Origin: Lachnospiraceae bacterium
GTDB lineage: Bacteria > Bacillota > Clostridia > Lachnospirales > Lachnospiraceae
Length of the DNA stretch: 64,000 nucleotides
Reading direction: 5' to 3'
Assembly: GCA_902363835.1 (NCBI GenBank)
Contig: CABJBM010000028.1
Location: 13,531 to 77,530 of the forward strand
This document shows, piece after piece, positions 1 to 8,626 of the stretch. The position numbers and the translations under genes were made by a program. The notes below the pieces were generated by a model. The model worked only from the letters and a program-made list of their open reading frames with translations. It was not told where the DNA came from and searched no databases. Each line of letters starts with the position of its first letter. The first letter of the stretch is position 1.

Positions 1-2
1 TA

Positions 3-893
3 AACTATACCAATCCTGCGGCCATTGTAGCCCTGGGGCTTGATAAGATGTTCCCGGATGATAAGCGCATTTTAAACCTCTGCGACCAGCCCTTTTCCCT
101 GATGAAGAGTTATTCTAAAATTCTGGATGTGCCCCAGGAAAGGCTTCGGGCCCGTTATTTTGGCCTGAATCATTTCGGGTGGTTTACTGAGCTTAAGGAT
201 ACGGAGGGAAATGATTACTTTGGTGCGCTGCGGTCTTATTTAATGAATCATGACTTTAAGCCCTTTAATGCGGAGCAGCGTTCAAAGTCCTGGCTGGATA
301 CGTATGTAAGGGTGAACAAATACATGAAGCTGATTGATGAATACATCCCCACCACCTATATGCAGTATTACATGTTCCCCGGGGAAATTGTGGAAGAAAG
401 CGACCCTCATTACACCCGTGCCGATGAATCCCGGGATTCCAGGGAAAAGGAGGTTTTTGAACTGTGCGCAAGGGCTGTGGGAAGAAATCATATGGATGGT
501 CTGGAGATGCTTACCAACAGCGTGTTTGGAAGTCTGATGGTGGAGGTTGCAGAATCCATTGCCTACGATTTAAACAAGGAATTTATTGTGATGGTGAAAA
601 ACCGGGGAATCATTGGCAACTTTGAACCGGAGGCAATTGTAGAGGTTGCGGGAACCATTGGAAAGGATGGGGCAAAGGGTTATCCCTTTGGGACAATCAA
701 GCCTTATTACAAAGGTCTGATGGAAGGGCAGTATGCCTATGAGCTGCTGACAGCGGAAGCGTTTATGGAAGAAGATTATACAAAGGCTTTGATGGCACTG
801 ACATTAAACCGCACAGTGGTAGACCCCTCCAAGGCAAAAGCGGTGCTGGATGACCTGATGGCTGCAAACAAAGATTACTGGACATTAAGGTAG
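3..893 (+). CDS. 6-phospho-alpha-glucosidase, GH4 family (5'-truncated by window edge)
   Basis: The reading frame is open from the window edge, so the true start lies upstream; 296 C-terminal residues are visible and roughly 140 are missing compared with the usual 440-residue family. It opens with NYTNPAAIV, a GH4 core motif, followed by LCDQP, matching the Cys-Asp-X-Pro signature of 6-phospho-alpha-glucosidases (GlvA/MalH) rather than the CNxP of the beta enzymes, and GLNHFGWF with the metal-binding His. GH4 enzymes use NAD+ and Mn2+ to hydrolyse phosphorylated disaccharides in the cytoplasm after PTS uptake. The next gene starts 7 bp downstream, so the two are probably cotranscribed. Substrate specificity (maltose-6-P against other alpha-glucosides) cannot be settled here. 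Confidence 0.85.
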   Translation, partial: NYTNPAAIVALGLDKMFPDDKRILNLCDQPFSLMKSYSKILDVPQERLRARYFGLNHFGWFTELKDTEGNDYFGALRSYLMNHDFKPFNAEQRSKSWLDTYVRVNKYMKLIDEYIPTTYMQYYMFPGEIVEESDPHYTRADESRDSREKEVFELCARAVGRNHMDGLEMLTNSVFGSLMVEVAESIAYDLNKEFIVMVKNRGIIGNFEPEAIVEVAGTIGKDGAKGYPFGTIKPYYKGLMEGQYAYELLTAEAFMEEDYTKALMALTLNRTVVDPSKAKAVLDDLMAANKDYWTLR

Positions 894-900
894 GTGGATT

Positions 901-2106
901 ATGGTACTTTACTCAAAACATATTATACTTGAACATGAGGAATTTAACGGATTTTTAGAGCTGGAACAGGGGAAAATAAAGGCCCTTCACAAGGATTTTA
1001 CAGGGCAGTATAAGGATTTTTCCGACTTCATCATCCTGCCTGGATTTATTGACATCCATATCCACGGCTGGGCAACAGGCTCCTTTTGGTTTGAAAAGAG
1101 TGAAGGAGCCTTAAAGGAGATGTGCCGCACCCTTCCCTATGCTGGGGTCACCTCTTATCTTGCAACTTCAGGAGCGGATACCATATCAGAGATTAAACGC
1201 TGCATCAATGCGGCAGACAACGCTTTTGAAGCAGATTATCCGGGAGCTGAAATGCTGGGGGTTCATTTGGAAGGGCCTTTCATCAATCCCAAGTACCGGG
1301 GGATGCAGCGGGAGGAATGCTGTATTTTGCCAAGGCTTGAAGTGATGGAAGAGATTTACAACACCTTCCGGAATAAGGAACTTTGCCGGCACATGACCAT
1401 TGCCGTGGAACAGGAGGGGGCAAGAAAGGTGCTGGAGTTCTGCAAAAGCCATGGAATCCAGACAGCCATTGGCCACAGCGGAGCCACCTTTTCCCAGATA
1501 AAGGAAATAAAAGATGCCGGTGCAGGCGGATTCACCCATACCTTCAGCGGGATGCGGGGATTCCACCACCGGGAGCCTGGAGTGGCGGGTGCTGCCTTGT
1601 ATTTTGACGATATGATGTGCGAATTTGCCAAGCAGACAGGTCTGACCGTGTCCCATGAGGCCTTTGACATCGCCTACAGGATTAAAGGCAGCAAAGGGAT
1701 CATCATGACTACCGATTGCAGCGGCCTTGCTCAGACACAGACGGAATTTGACCACTATGTGCGGAAAATGAAATTCATAAAGGATGGAGACAGAGTCAGA
1801 ATCGCCCATTATGACGGCAGGCAAGAATGGCTGGATCCAAAGGATTATCAGGAGGTAAAGGAGATTGAGCTAAGCTACATCGGCTCCATTCAGAATATGG
1901 CAAAACATACCCATGTGGACTGGTTTGACATCATGAGGATGACCAGCTTAAACCCTGCCCGGTATATCCATGTGGAAGATCGGAAAGGCAGCATAGCGCC
2001 AGGCAAAGATGGAGATCTTACGGTGGTGGATTCAAACTTGAACCTGGTCAGCGTATTTTGCCGGGGAAAGGAGATTCGGGAAAGGGATGAAATGTGCTGT
2101 AAGTGA
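901..2106 (+). CDS. N-acetylglucosamine-6-phosphate deacetylase-like amidohydrolase
   Basis: A 401-residue amidohydrolase of NagA type. The metal/substrate residues expected of the family are visible: HIHG near residues 53-56, EGPF near 124, AIGHSGAT, a second His in FTHTF, and the catalytic Asp in TTDCSG. NagA removes acetate from GlcNAc-6-phosphate to give glucosamine-6-phosphate in the cytoplasm. The stretch THTFSGMRGFHHREPG differs from the more usual NagA wording in this loop, so it may act on a related phospho-amino sugar. It begins 7 bp after the GH4 gene with AGGTGG just upstream of the ATG, suggesting that both enzymes process the same imported phosphorylated glycoside. A hairpin follows at 2185-2264. 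Confidence 0.78.
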   Translation: MVLYSKHIILEHEEFNGFLELEQGKIKALHKDFTGQYKDFSDFIILPGFIDIHIHGWATGSFWFEKSEGALKEMCRTLPYAGVTSYLATSGADTISEIKRCINAADNAFEADYPGAEMLGVHLEGPFINPKYRGMQREECCILPRLEVMEEIYNTFRNKELCRHMTIAVEQEGARKVLEFCKSHGIQTAIGHSGATFSQIKEIKDAGAGGFTHTFSGMRGFHHREPGVAGAALYFDDMMCEFAKQTGLTVSHEAFDIAYRIKGSKGIIMTTDCSGLAQTQTEFDHYVRKMKFIKDGDRVRIAHYDGRQEWLDPKDYQEVKEIELSYIGSIQNMAKHTHVDWFDIMRMTSLNPARYIHVEDRKGSIAPGKDGDLTVVDSNLNLVSVFCRGKEIRERDEMCCK

Positions 2107-2184
2107 CTTTGACAGAACGCAATGAATTTTCTGTCCGCGTGTTTTTGGAGAAGTATTTTTATGAGAGTTTTTATATAAAATAGT

Positions 2185-2264
2185 AAAAAGGGGGAAACGG
2201 TACCCTGCCGGTCAGAAACAGACTTTTGCTGTATCTGGCTTGCAGCTGCCGTTTCCCCTTTTTT
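2185..2264 (+). terminator. Rho-independent terminator after the GH4/nagA-like pair
   Basis: GGGGAAACGG (2191-2200) pairs perfectly with CCGTTTCCCC (2249-2258), flanked by AAAAA on the left and TTTTTT on the right. The loop is long (48 nt). It separates the sugar-phosphate genes from the nucleoside operon. Confidence 0.6.
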
Positions 2265-2443
2265 GCCGTGCAGTTGGCTATGAAAGAATAGAGGGTGATA
2301 AAAAAATAACCAGTGAATTATCTTAAGAATGAGTGGAACCTGGATAAGTTTTATTGTCAATATTTCTTTTTAATTTAATACCATTTCATAGGAAAGAAGG
2401 CGGAATAATAGGTAGAATAGTGAGAAAACGTCTTAAATGTGAC

Positions 2444-2483
2444 ATAAAACAACAAATAGCACAACGAAATACAATATAAAACA
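2444..2483 (+). promoter_or_regulatory. Putative DeoR operator boxes upstream of the nucleoside operon
   Basis: ATAAAACA occurs at 2444-2451 and again at 2476-2483, just upstream of the -35. The pair is reproduced with the same 32-bp offset before the sugar transporter operon (11211 and 11243) and the same word is repeated in front of the aldolase gene. A/T-rich AAACA repeats are typical targets of Gram-positive DeoR-family repressors; assignment to the DeoR encoded at 17722-18489 is inference. Confidence 0.55.
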
Positions 2484-2512
2484 AAATAAATAAATAAAAT
2501 CAAATGAAAATG

Positions 2513-2541
2513 TTGAAAAAACGGTTATAATATGCTACAAT
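2513..2541 (+). promoter_or_regulatory. Sigma-A promoter of the nucleoside operon
   Basis: -35 TTGAAA (2513-2518), 17-bp spacer, -10 TACAAT (2536-2541) preceded by TGC (extended -10). It is matched base for base in layout by the promoter at 11280-11308. A GGACA...TGTCC hairpin (2553-2571) follows in the leader. Confidence 0.75.
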
Positions 2542-2644
2542 TTCTACAGCAAGGACAGGCTGGGTGTGTCCGAAATACAAAACCATATATTATATTTTAA
2601 TAACAGATAATATTTTTACTATAAAAGGCGAAAAGGAGATCCAT

Positions 2645-3475
2645 TTGAATCCAGTATATGAAAAACTTCAGAAATGTTATAAGAGCGTTCGGGAAAAAAG
2701 TGATTTTGAACCGGAGGTTGCTTTAATTCTTGGCTCCGGGTTAGGGGATTATGCGGATAGCATTCATGTTCATTCAGTTCTTGACTACAAAGATATTGAA
2801 GGCTTTCCTGTTTCAACAGTAAAAGGTCATAAGGGAAGATTTGTATTTGGTTATATAGATGATATTCCGGTGGTTATTATGCAGGGCAGAGTTCATTATT
2901 ATGAAGGCTATCCGATTACAGATGTTGTTCTGCCGACCAGACTTATGAAGATGCTGGGGGCAAAGGTCTTACTGCTTACCAATGCAGCCGGTGGTGTAAA
3001 TCATAATTTTAAGAGCGGTGATTTTATGATGATCACTGACCATATCTCCAATTTTGTACCGTCTCCTTTAATTGGTGAAAACATAGAGGAATTAGGAGTT
3101 CGTTTTCCTGATATGAGCCATGTATATGACTTGGACTTGCAGGAAGTCATTCGTAAAACAGCGAAAGAATCGAATATTCCCATCCAGGAAGGCGTATACA
3201 TTCAGTTTACTGGTCCAAACTTTGAGACCCCCCATGAAGTTAAGATGGGCAGAATTCTTGGAGCGGATGCAGTAGGTATGAGTACCGCCTGTGAAGCTAT
3301 GGCTGCAAAGCACATGGGAATGAAAGTCTGCGGTATTTCCTGTATATCAAACCTTTGCGCCGGAATGACGGACCAGCCTTTAACTCATGAAGAAGTACAA
3401 GAAACGGCGGACAGAGTCGCTCCTTTATTTAAGCAGCTGATTACAGACTCTATTAAGAATATTGCTAAGATGTGA
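2645..3475 (+). CDS. Purine nucleoside phosphorylase (trimeric, PNP I type)
   Basis: A 276-residue phosphorylase that splits purine nucleosides with phosphate into base and (deoxy)ribose-1-phosphate. Seen: phosphate loop GSGLGDYAD at 30-38, KGHKGRF with His62, RVHYYEGYP with His84, NAAGG, FTGPNFETP (Glu194) and VGMSTACEA with the Met/Ser pair of the sugar site; Asn236 sits where 6-oxopurine-specific enzymes carry the base-recognising Asn. The start is a TTG at 2645, placed 8-9 bp after AAGGAG; no ATG fits. It is the first gene of the operon with nucleoside importer and deaminase, so ribose-1-phosphate analogues from imported or deaminated nucleosides are the likely products. The preference for 5'-deoxyinosine is inference. 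Confidence 0.9.
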   Translation: MNPVYEKLQKCYKSVREKSDFEPEVALILGSGLGDYADSIHVHSVLDYKDIEGFPVSTVKGHKGRFVFGYIDDIPVVIMQGRVHYYEGYPITDVVLPTRLMKMLGAKVLLLTNAAGGVNHNFKSGDFMMITDHISNFVPSPLIGENIEELGVRFPDMSHVYDLDLQEVIRKTAKESNIPIQEGVYIQFTGPNFETPHEVKMGRILGADAVGMSTACEAMAAKHMGMKVCGISCISNLCAGMTDQPLTHEEVQETADRVAPLFKQLITDSIKNIAKM

Positions 3476-3580
3476 TGAGGGACATCAGGCAGGCTGAAAG
3501 GTGATTGTTCTGTTATTTTGAACTGAGTCAAGGTTGAACTGGTGAAAAATCTCAGAAGGACAACGGAGGAAGGAGGGCTT

Positions 3581-4504
3581 ATGAAGGCGTTATATTATAA
3601 AGTTAAGGCGCAGTACCTGGAAGATTATCCTGTGCCCGTTCCGGGACCCAATGAAAGTTTGGTGAAAATATTAATAAGTGCCATATGTAATACGGATAAG
3701 GAAGTATTAAAGGGATACAAGCCTGATTTTTCAGGAGTATTAGGACATGAATTTGTAGGAGAAGTGGTAGAATCCAACAAAGAAGAACTGATTGGTAAAA
3801 GAGTAGTAGGTGAACTCAATGAAGGCTGCGGACAATGTATTTATTGCAGGACAGGCAGGGAAAAGCATTGTTTAAACCGTAAAGTTATTGGCATATCAGG
3901 GAAAGATGGCTGCTTTGCAGAATATATGACCATACATTCCGATTTGCTCCATGTTGTTCCGGAGGGAATACCTACAGAAGTGGCCATATTTACGGAACCT
4001 TTAGCGGCAGCTTTAGAGATTATGGAACAGGCACATATACAGCCATCCAAAAGTGCCGCAGTAATCGGAGACGGAAGGCTGGCTTTTATGATCGCGCAGG
4101 TGGTTTCTTTATCCGGTGTGGATTTAACCGTAATAGGCAGGCATGAAGATAAATTAAAACAGTTTTCTTCTTTTGCTAAAACTGCCACAGAAACAGATGA
4201 GACTTATGAAATTGTTATAGATGCAACCGGCTCTCCGGCCGGAATTTTATCAGCTCAAAAACTGGTGCGTAATAAAGGACTTATTGTAATAAAGAGTACT
4301 TATGCCGGAAAAGTTGAAATTGACATGAGTTCTTTTGTTGTAAATGAAGTTACAATCAAGGGAAGCAGATGCGGTCCTTTTGAGCCGGCCATGCAGTTGT
4401 TGCAAAGAGGGCTTGTTACTCTGCCTTCCATTGAATTATATGATTTGAAAGATTATGAAATGGCATTGCAATCCAAGAGTTTTAAGGCGGGATTTAAGTT
4501 TTAA
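3581..4504 (+). CDS. Zinc-dependent alcohol/polyol dehydrogenase (MDR family)
   Basis: A 307-residue medium-chain dehydrogenase, shorter than the usual 340-350. The catalytic-zinc Cys (ICNTDK) and GHEF are present, as is the four-Cys structural zinc lobe (CGQCIYC...EKHC), a Rossmann-type segment around AAVIGDGRLAFMIAQ and DATGSP. The ATG at 3581 follows GGAGGAAGGAGGG. The family oxidises secondary alcohols or sugar alcohols with NAD(P). It lies between the nucleoside phosphorylase and the transporter lipoprotein, so a role in handling the sugar part of the nucleoside, or its reduced by-product, is plausible but not shown. No closer substrate can be read from the sequence. Confidence 0.7.
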   Translation: MKALYYKVKAQYLEDYPVPVPGPNESLVKILISAICNTDKEVLKGYKPDFSGVLGHEFVGEVVESNKEELIGKRVVGELNEGCGQCIYCRTGREKHCLNRKVIGISGKDGCFAEYMTIHSDLLHVVPEGIPTEVAIFTEPLAAALEIMEQAHIQPSKSAAVIGDGRLAFMIAQVVSLSGVDLTVIGRHEDKLKQFSSFAKTATETDETYEIVIDATGSPAGILSAQKLVRNKGLIVIKSTYAGKVEIDMSSFVVNEVTIKGSRCGPFEPAMQLLQRGLVTLPSIELYDLKDYEMALQSKSFKAGFKF

Positions 4505-4584
4505 AGAATTCAATTTTGCAAATATAAAATTATAATTCGCCTAACAGATATTTAAATCTTTAAACAAACAAATGGAGGTCATTT

Positions 4585-5787
4585 ATGAAAAAAGGAAAAT
4601 TATTAGCAGTAGTTTGTATTATGAGCCTTACGGCTGCCTTATTTACCGGCTGCAGTAAAAAAGGGAATAATACGGAGGACAGTAAAGGAAGCCAGACAGA
4701 AACCACAGACGGAAAACAGGCTGAGACAGAAAGCAAAGGTACGGAAGCCGGCAAAGGGCTTAAAATTGCAATTGTAACCAGCCCATCCGGTGTAGATGAT
4801 GGTTCTTTCAACCAGGATAATTATAACGGTATATTAAATTTTATAAAAAATAATCCTGATGCTACTGTAAAAACAGTTAAGGAACCAACCGGTGACCCAA
4901 CTGCTGCAGTACAAGCCGTTGCAGATATTGTTGCCGGCTATGATGTAATTGTAACCCCAGGCTTTCAGTTTGCAGGAATTTCGACAATTGCCGGAGATAA
5001 CCCGGGAAGTAAATTCATATTAATCGACTCTAACCCACAGGAACTTGATGGTGTTGCAGAATTTGATAATATTTATGCTATGACATTTGCAGAGGAAGAA
5101 AGTGGATTCTTTGCAGGAATGGCAGCGGCTTTAGAAACAAAAACAGGTAAAGTTGCAGTTGTAAACGGTGTGGCTTATCCTTCCAACGTTAACTACCAAT
5201 ATGGTTTTGAATCTGGTGTCAACTATGTGAATGCTAAGTATGACAAGAAAGTGGAGTTTGTAGAACTTCCGGCTTATGCAGGAACAGATGTAACCGGCGC
5301 AAATGTGGGCGGTAACTATGTTGGAAGCTTTGCAGATGAGCCAACAGGTAAAGTTGTAGGTAATGCTTTAATTAATGAAGGTGTTGATATTATGTTTGTT
5401 GCAGCAGGCGGTTCTGGTAACGGTGTATTCACGGCTGCAAAAGAAGCAAAGGGAGTTAAAGTAATCGGCTGCGACGTTGATCAATATGATGATGGTAAAA
5501 ACGGATCTGAAAATGTAATATTAACTTCAGTATTAAAAGTTATGAATCTAAACGTAGAGAGAGCTTTAGAGGCTGTAAAAGATGGTACATTTAAGGGACA
5601 GAATGTTCTTCTGAAAGCGGATACAGATTCTACAGGATTCGTAAGTGCAGAAGGACGTCAGCAGTTATCTGCAGACAGTATCGCTAAAATGGATGAAGCC
5701 TATAAATTATTACAGGCTGGAAAAATCGTACCTGCGGCTAACTTTAATGGAATATCATCTGACTCTTTCCCTGGTCTTTCGGAATAA
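4585..5787 (+). CDS. BMP-family nucleoside-binding lipoprotein of ABC transporter
   Basis: A 400-residue substrate-binding lipoprotein: signal peptide with lipobox ending at Cys23 (LFTGC), a Thr/Glu/Lys-rich linker to about residue 57, then the BMP/PnrA fold (IAIVTSPSGVDDGSFNQDNYNG, VTPGF, GFFAGMAAAL, VAAGGSGNGV, IGCDVDQYD). BMP proteins (PnrA, BmpA, NupN types) capture purine and other nucleosides at the cell surface. It is followed by a matching ATPase and two permeases, completing a nucleoside-type importer. A 14-bp hairpin directly after the gene probably lowers downstream transcription so that binding protein exceeds the membrane complex. Confidence 0.88.
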   Translation: MKKGKLLAVVCIMSLTAALFTGCSKKGNNTEDSKGSQTETTDGKQAETESKGTEAGKGLKIAIVTSPSGVDDGSFNQDNYNGILNFIKNNPDATVKTVKEPTGDPTAAVQAVADIVAGYDVIVTPGFQFAGISTIAGDNPGSKFILIDSNPQELDGVAEFDNIYAMTFAEEESGFFAGMAAALETKTGKVAVVNGVAYPSNVNYQYGFESGVNYVNAKYDKKVEFVELPAYAGTDVTGANVGGNYVGSFADEPTGKVVGNALINEGVDIMFVAAGGSGNGVFTAAKEAKGVKVIGCDVDQYDDGKNGSENVILTSVLKVMNLNVERALEAVKDGTFKGQNVLLKADTDSTGFVSAEGRQQLSADSIAKMDEAYKLLQAGKIVPAANFNGISSDSFPGLSE

Positions 5788-5836
5788 TTATTAAGAATAT
5801 TCCACTTTGCCTTTCGCTAAGGTTGGGAAAACAGAG

Positions 5837-5888
5837 AAAGTTTATCACTTTATATTGAGAGAATCAGTAATAAGTGATAAACTTTTTT
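5837..5888 (+). terminator. Partial terminator/attenuator between binding protein and ATPase genes
   Basis: AAAGTTTATCACTT (5837-5850) pairs perfectly over 14 bp with AAGTGATAAACTTT (5872-5885), followed by a run of T. Within an otherwise continuous transporter operon this probably works as a leaky terminator or RNA 3'-end stabiliser for the lipoprotein message. Confidence 0.75.
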
Positions 5889-5916
5889 TATTAAAATGAA
5901 GACAAGGAGAATAAAA

Positions 5917-7449
5917 ATGTCTGAATATATTGTGGAAATGAAACATATTACAAAGAAATTCCCTGGTATTGTTGCCAATGATGATGTGACATTGCAGATT
6001 AAAAAGGGAGAAATCTTTGCATTATTAGGTGAAAATGGTGCAGGAAAGTCCACATTAATGAGTATGCTCTTTGGCATGTATGAACCAGATGAAGGCGAAA
6101 TATTCATTCGAGGTGAAAAAGTTCATATTCATTCTCCCAACCATGCGACAAAATTGAATATAGGTATGGTGCATCAGCATTTTAAACTGGTTCAAAATTA
6201 TACGATTACAGAAAATATTATTCTTGGTATTGAACCTGTCAAGAAAATGGCAGGCGTAATACCATATGTAGATATTAAAGACGCCAATAAAAAAATAAGC
6301 CAATTATCAAAAGAGTATGGATTAGAAGTGGATCCAACGAAAAAGATTGAAGATATCAATGTTTCATTGCAGCAGCGGGTTGAAATCTTGAAAATGTTAT
6401 ACCGTGAAGCGGAGATTCTGATATTTGACGAACCTACAGCAGTTTTAACACCCCAGGAAATTGATTTTTTACTGAGTATTATTGAGGGCTTACGTGCCGG
6501 CGGAAAGACCATTATATTAATTACTCATAAATTGGAAGAAATAAAAAGAGTTGCTGACCGTTGTGCAATATTGTGCCGTGGAAAACTGGTGGATGTGTTG
6601 GAGGTAAAGGAAACCTCCACACAAAAGATGGCCAATTTAATGGTGGGCAGAGAGGTATCCTTTGAAATGGAAAAGAAACCGGCAGGTTTTAAAGATGTGG
6701 TATTAGAAGTACATAATTTAACCGTAAAAAACCAGGATAATTTTGATGTGGTAAAAGATGTGTCCTTCACTATAAAAGGCGGCGAAGTATTTGCCATTGC
6801 CGGAGTATCCGGCAATGGTCAGGTGGAAGTTGCAGACGCAATCGCAGGGCTTGCAAAGGTCAGCAGCGGTTCGATTAAGCTTAATAATACGGATATTACC
6901 AATTACAGCATTAGAAAGCGTACGTTAGAAGGCATTTCTTATATCCCTGAGGACAGGCAGGCTTATGGACTGGTATTGGATTTTACCCTGGCGGAGAATA
7001 TTGCTCTGAAAGATTACTATAAAGAACCCTTTTGTAAGAATGAGGTATTGGATAAAGATGAAATTGTAAAATACGGAGATTTACTTATAGATAAATACGA
7101 TATTAGAAGTGGACAAGGCTCTAAAACCATAGTTCGCTCCATGAGCGGCGGTAATCAGCAAAAAGTTATCATTGCCAGAGAAATAGAGCTGCAGTCTCCT
7201 TTGATGATCTTTGTACAACCTACCAGAGGACTTGATATTGGAGCCATTGAAAATATTCATAATATGATTTTGCGGGAACGTGATAATGGTAAGGCAATCC
7301 TTCTCATATCTTTGGAACTGGATGAAATTATGAATATTGCTGATACCATAGGTGTTATTTACAATGGCCAGCTTCAAAAGATAGCAGATGCAAAAACACT
7401 GACCGCCAAAGGAGTCGGAGAATTTATGATGGGGGTAAAGCATGAGTAA
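5917..7449 (+). CDS. Nucleoside ABC transporter ATPase (tandem, YufO/NupA-like)
   Basis: A 510-residue protein with two ABC cassettes in one chain. First half: Walker A GENGAGKSTLM, VHQHF Q-loop, Walker B IFDEPTAVLTP. Second half: GVSGNGQVEVA, signature MSGGNQQKV, and QPTRGLDIGA in place of the canonical DEPT Walker B, as is common in this subfamily. The degenerate motifs suggest unequal sites. The ATG at 5917 lies 9 bp after AAGGAG. It overlaps the first permease gene by 8 bp, implying translational coupling, and powers uptake of the ligand of the BMP lipoprotein. Confidence 0.9.
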   Translation: MSEYIVEMKHITKKFPGIVANDDVTLQIKKGEIFALLGENGAGKSTLMSMLFGMYEPDEGEIFIRGEKVHIHSPNHATKLNIGMVHQHFKLVQNYTITENIILGIEPVKKMAGVIPYVDIKDANKKISQLSKEYGLEVDPTKKIEDINVSLQQRVEILKMLYREAEILIFDEPTAVLTPQEIDFLLSIIEGLRAGGKTIILITHKLEEIKRVADRCAILCRGKLVDVLEVKETSTQKMANLMVGREVSFEMEKKPAGFKDVVLEVHNLTVKNQDNFDVVKDVSFTIKGGEVFAIAGVSGNGQVEVADAIAGLAKVSSGSIKLNNTDITNYSIRKRTLEGISYIPEDRQAYGLVLDFTLAENIALKDYYKEPFCKNEVLDKDEIVKYGDLLIDKYDIRSGQGSKTIVRSMSGGNQQKVIIAREIELQSPLMIFVQPTRGLDIGAIENIHNMILRERDNGKAILLISLELDEIMNIADTIGVIYNGQLQKIADAKTLTAKGVGEFMMGVKHE

Positions 7450-8626
7450 AACAAATCCAAAAAGTCCAAAGAATGCAAATGTCATATACAGAACTTTTCT
7501 AAAATGTATGGGAAATGAAAAATGGCAGCCTGTTTCCATACCTTTATTCTCCATTCTGTTAAGTTTAATTGCTGCTTCCATTGTAATCTTACTTATTGGT
7601 AAGAATCCTCTCAGTGCATTTTATAATCTGCTGCAGGGTGCCGGTGTACTGCCAAAGCCGGTTTACGCAGGATATAAAAGCATGCTTACGGATTTACTGA
7701 CCATGCTGAATTCCATGGCACCTATGCTTTTTGCTGCTTTAGCGGTAGCGGTGGCTCTTAAGGCAGGCCTTTTTAACATTGGTGTATCAGGACAGATGTT
7801 ACTGGCCGGATATGCGGCTACTGTGCTGATCGGTTATAGTGAGCTGAACGGAATCGTTGCAAAGCCTCTTGTGCTGTTGATCGGTATAGGGGTTGGCGCT
7901 GTTTACGGCGGTATCGTGGGATGGTTAAAATATAAATTTAACATTAATGAAGTGGTATCCACTATTATGTTTAATTATATCGTGCAGTATGTTTTAAGTT
8001 TCTTCATTAATTCCTATTATATTGATCCTGTTTCAAGACAGTCAAAATATATAAACAGTTCAGCGCGGTTGACTTTTGTGAATGTAGAAATTGCAGGTCT
8101 TAAGATGGACTTGTCCATAGGCATTATTTTAGCTGTCATTACTGCATTTATTATAAAATTCATTGTTGACAAGACAAGAATCGGATATGAAATAAAAGCG
8201 GTAGGTGCAAACCCCAAAGCCGCAAAATATGCCGGTATCAATGTTGGCGGAAACATTGTTTTAGCCATGGTTATTTCTGGAGCTTTAGCAGGGCTTGCCG
8301 GAGTTACTTATTATCTTGGTTATTTTTCATCCATACAACCAAAAGTATTAGCAAGTACAGGTTACGATGCCATTGCGGTTTCTTTACTGGGCAGCGGAAA
8401 CCCCATGGGAATTATCTTTTCCTCCTTCCTGATTTCGGTTATTGATAAAGGCAGCACTTACATGAGTTCTACGGCCGGAGTCAGACAGGAAATTGCTTCT
8501 GTTATTACCGGATTAATTCTTTTGTTCAGCGCTTGTGGTACTTTTATTAAGTATAAGATTCAAAAAGGAAAGGACAGTGTATTGGAGGAATCGGATGAGA
8601 ATGGAAGAAAGGAGGGGGAAGAATAA
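7442..8626 (+). CDS. Nucleoside ABC transporter permease 1 (YufP/NupP-like)
   Basis: A 394-residue membrane protein with about ten hydrophobic helices and the BPD_transp_2 hallmark region KTRIGYEIKAVGANPKAAKYAGI followed by SGALAGLAG. This large-permease half carries a longer N-terminal segment and extra loop than its partner. It overlaps the ATPase gene by 8 bp and its TAA overlaps the ATG of the next permease by one base. Together the two form the membrane channel for nucleosides delivered by the BMP lipoprotein. Confidence 0.88.
   Translation: MSKTNPKSPKNANVIYRTFLKCMGNEKWQPVSIPLFSILLSLIAASIVILLIGKNPLSAFYNLLQGAGVLPKPVYAGYKSMLTDLLTMLNSMAPMLFAALAVAVALKAGLFNIGVSGQMLLAGYAATVLIGYSELNGIVAKPLVLLIGIGVGAVYGGIVGWLKYKFNINEVVSTIMFNYIVQYVLSFFINSYYIDPVSRQSKYINSSARLTFVNVEIAGLKMDLSIGIILAVITAFIIKFIVDKTRIGYEIKAVGANPKAAKYAGINVGGNIVLAMVISGALAGLAGVTYYLGYFSSIQPKVLASTGYDAIAVSLLGSGNPMGIIFSSFLISVIDKGSTYMSSTAGVRQEIASVITGLILLFSACGTFIKYKIQKGKDSVLEESDENGRKEGEE

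Larger units (their letters stand above)
2295..2600 (+). repeat. Copy 1 of a duplicated ~306-bp promoter/leader region
   Basis: This stretch aligns end to end with 11061-11367: both start with GTGATAAAAAAATAACCA, both have ATTTAATAC near the middle, two ATAAAACA-type boxes 32 bp apart, a TTGnAA-17-TACAAT promoter with extended TGC and a GGACA/TGTCC leader hairpin with a 9-nt loop. Spacing from the first base to the -10 is 241 bp here and 242 bp in copy 2. It occupies most of the 538-bp gap before the nucleoside phosphorylase gene. Confidence 0.85.

Noticed and set aside
1186..1824. 212-codon open frame on the minus strand inside the nagA-like gene
   Set aside because: It lies fully antisense to a gene with clear amidohydrolase motifs, has no ribosome binding site and no recognisable domain.
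2564..2644. Longer N-terminus for the nucleoside phosphorylase
   Set aside because: The upstream codons cover the leader hairpin of the duplicated control region and have no family similarity; TTG at 2645 with AAGGAG is better.
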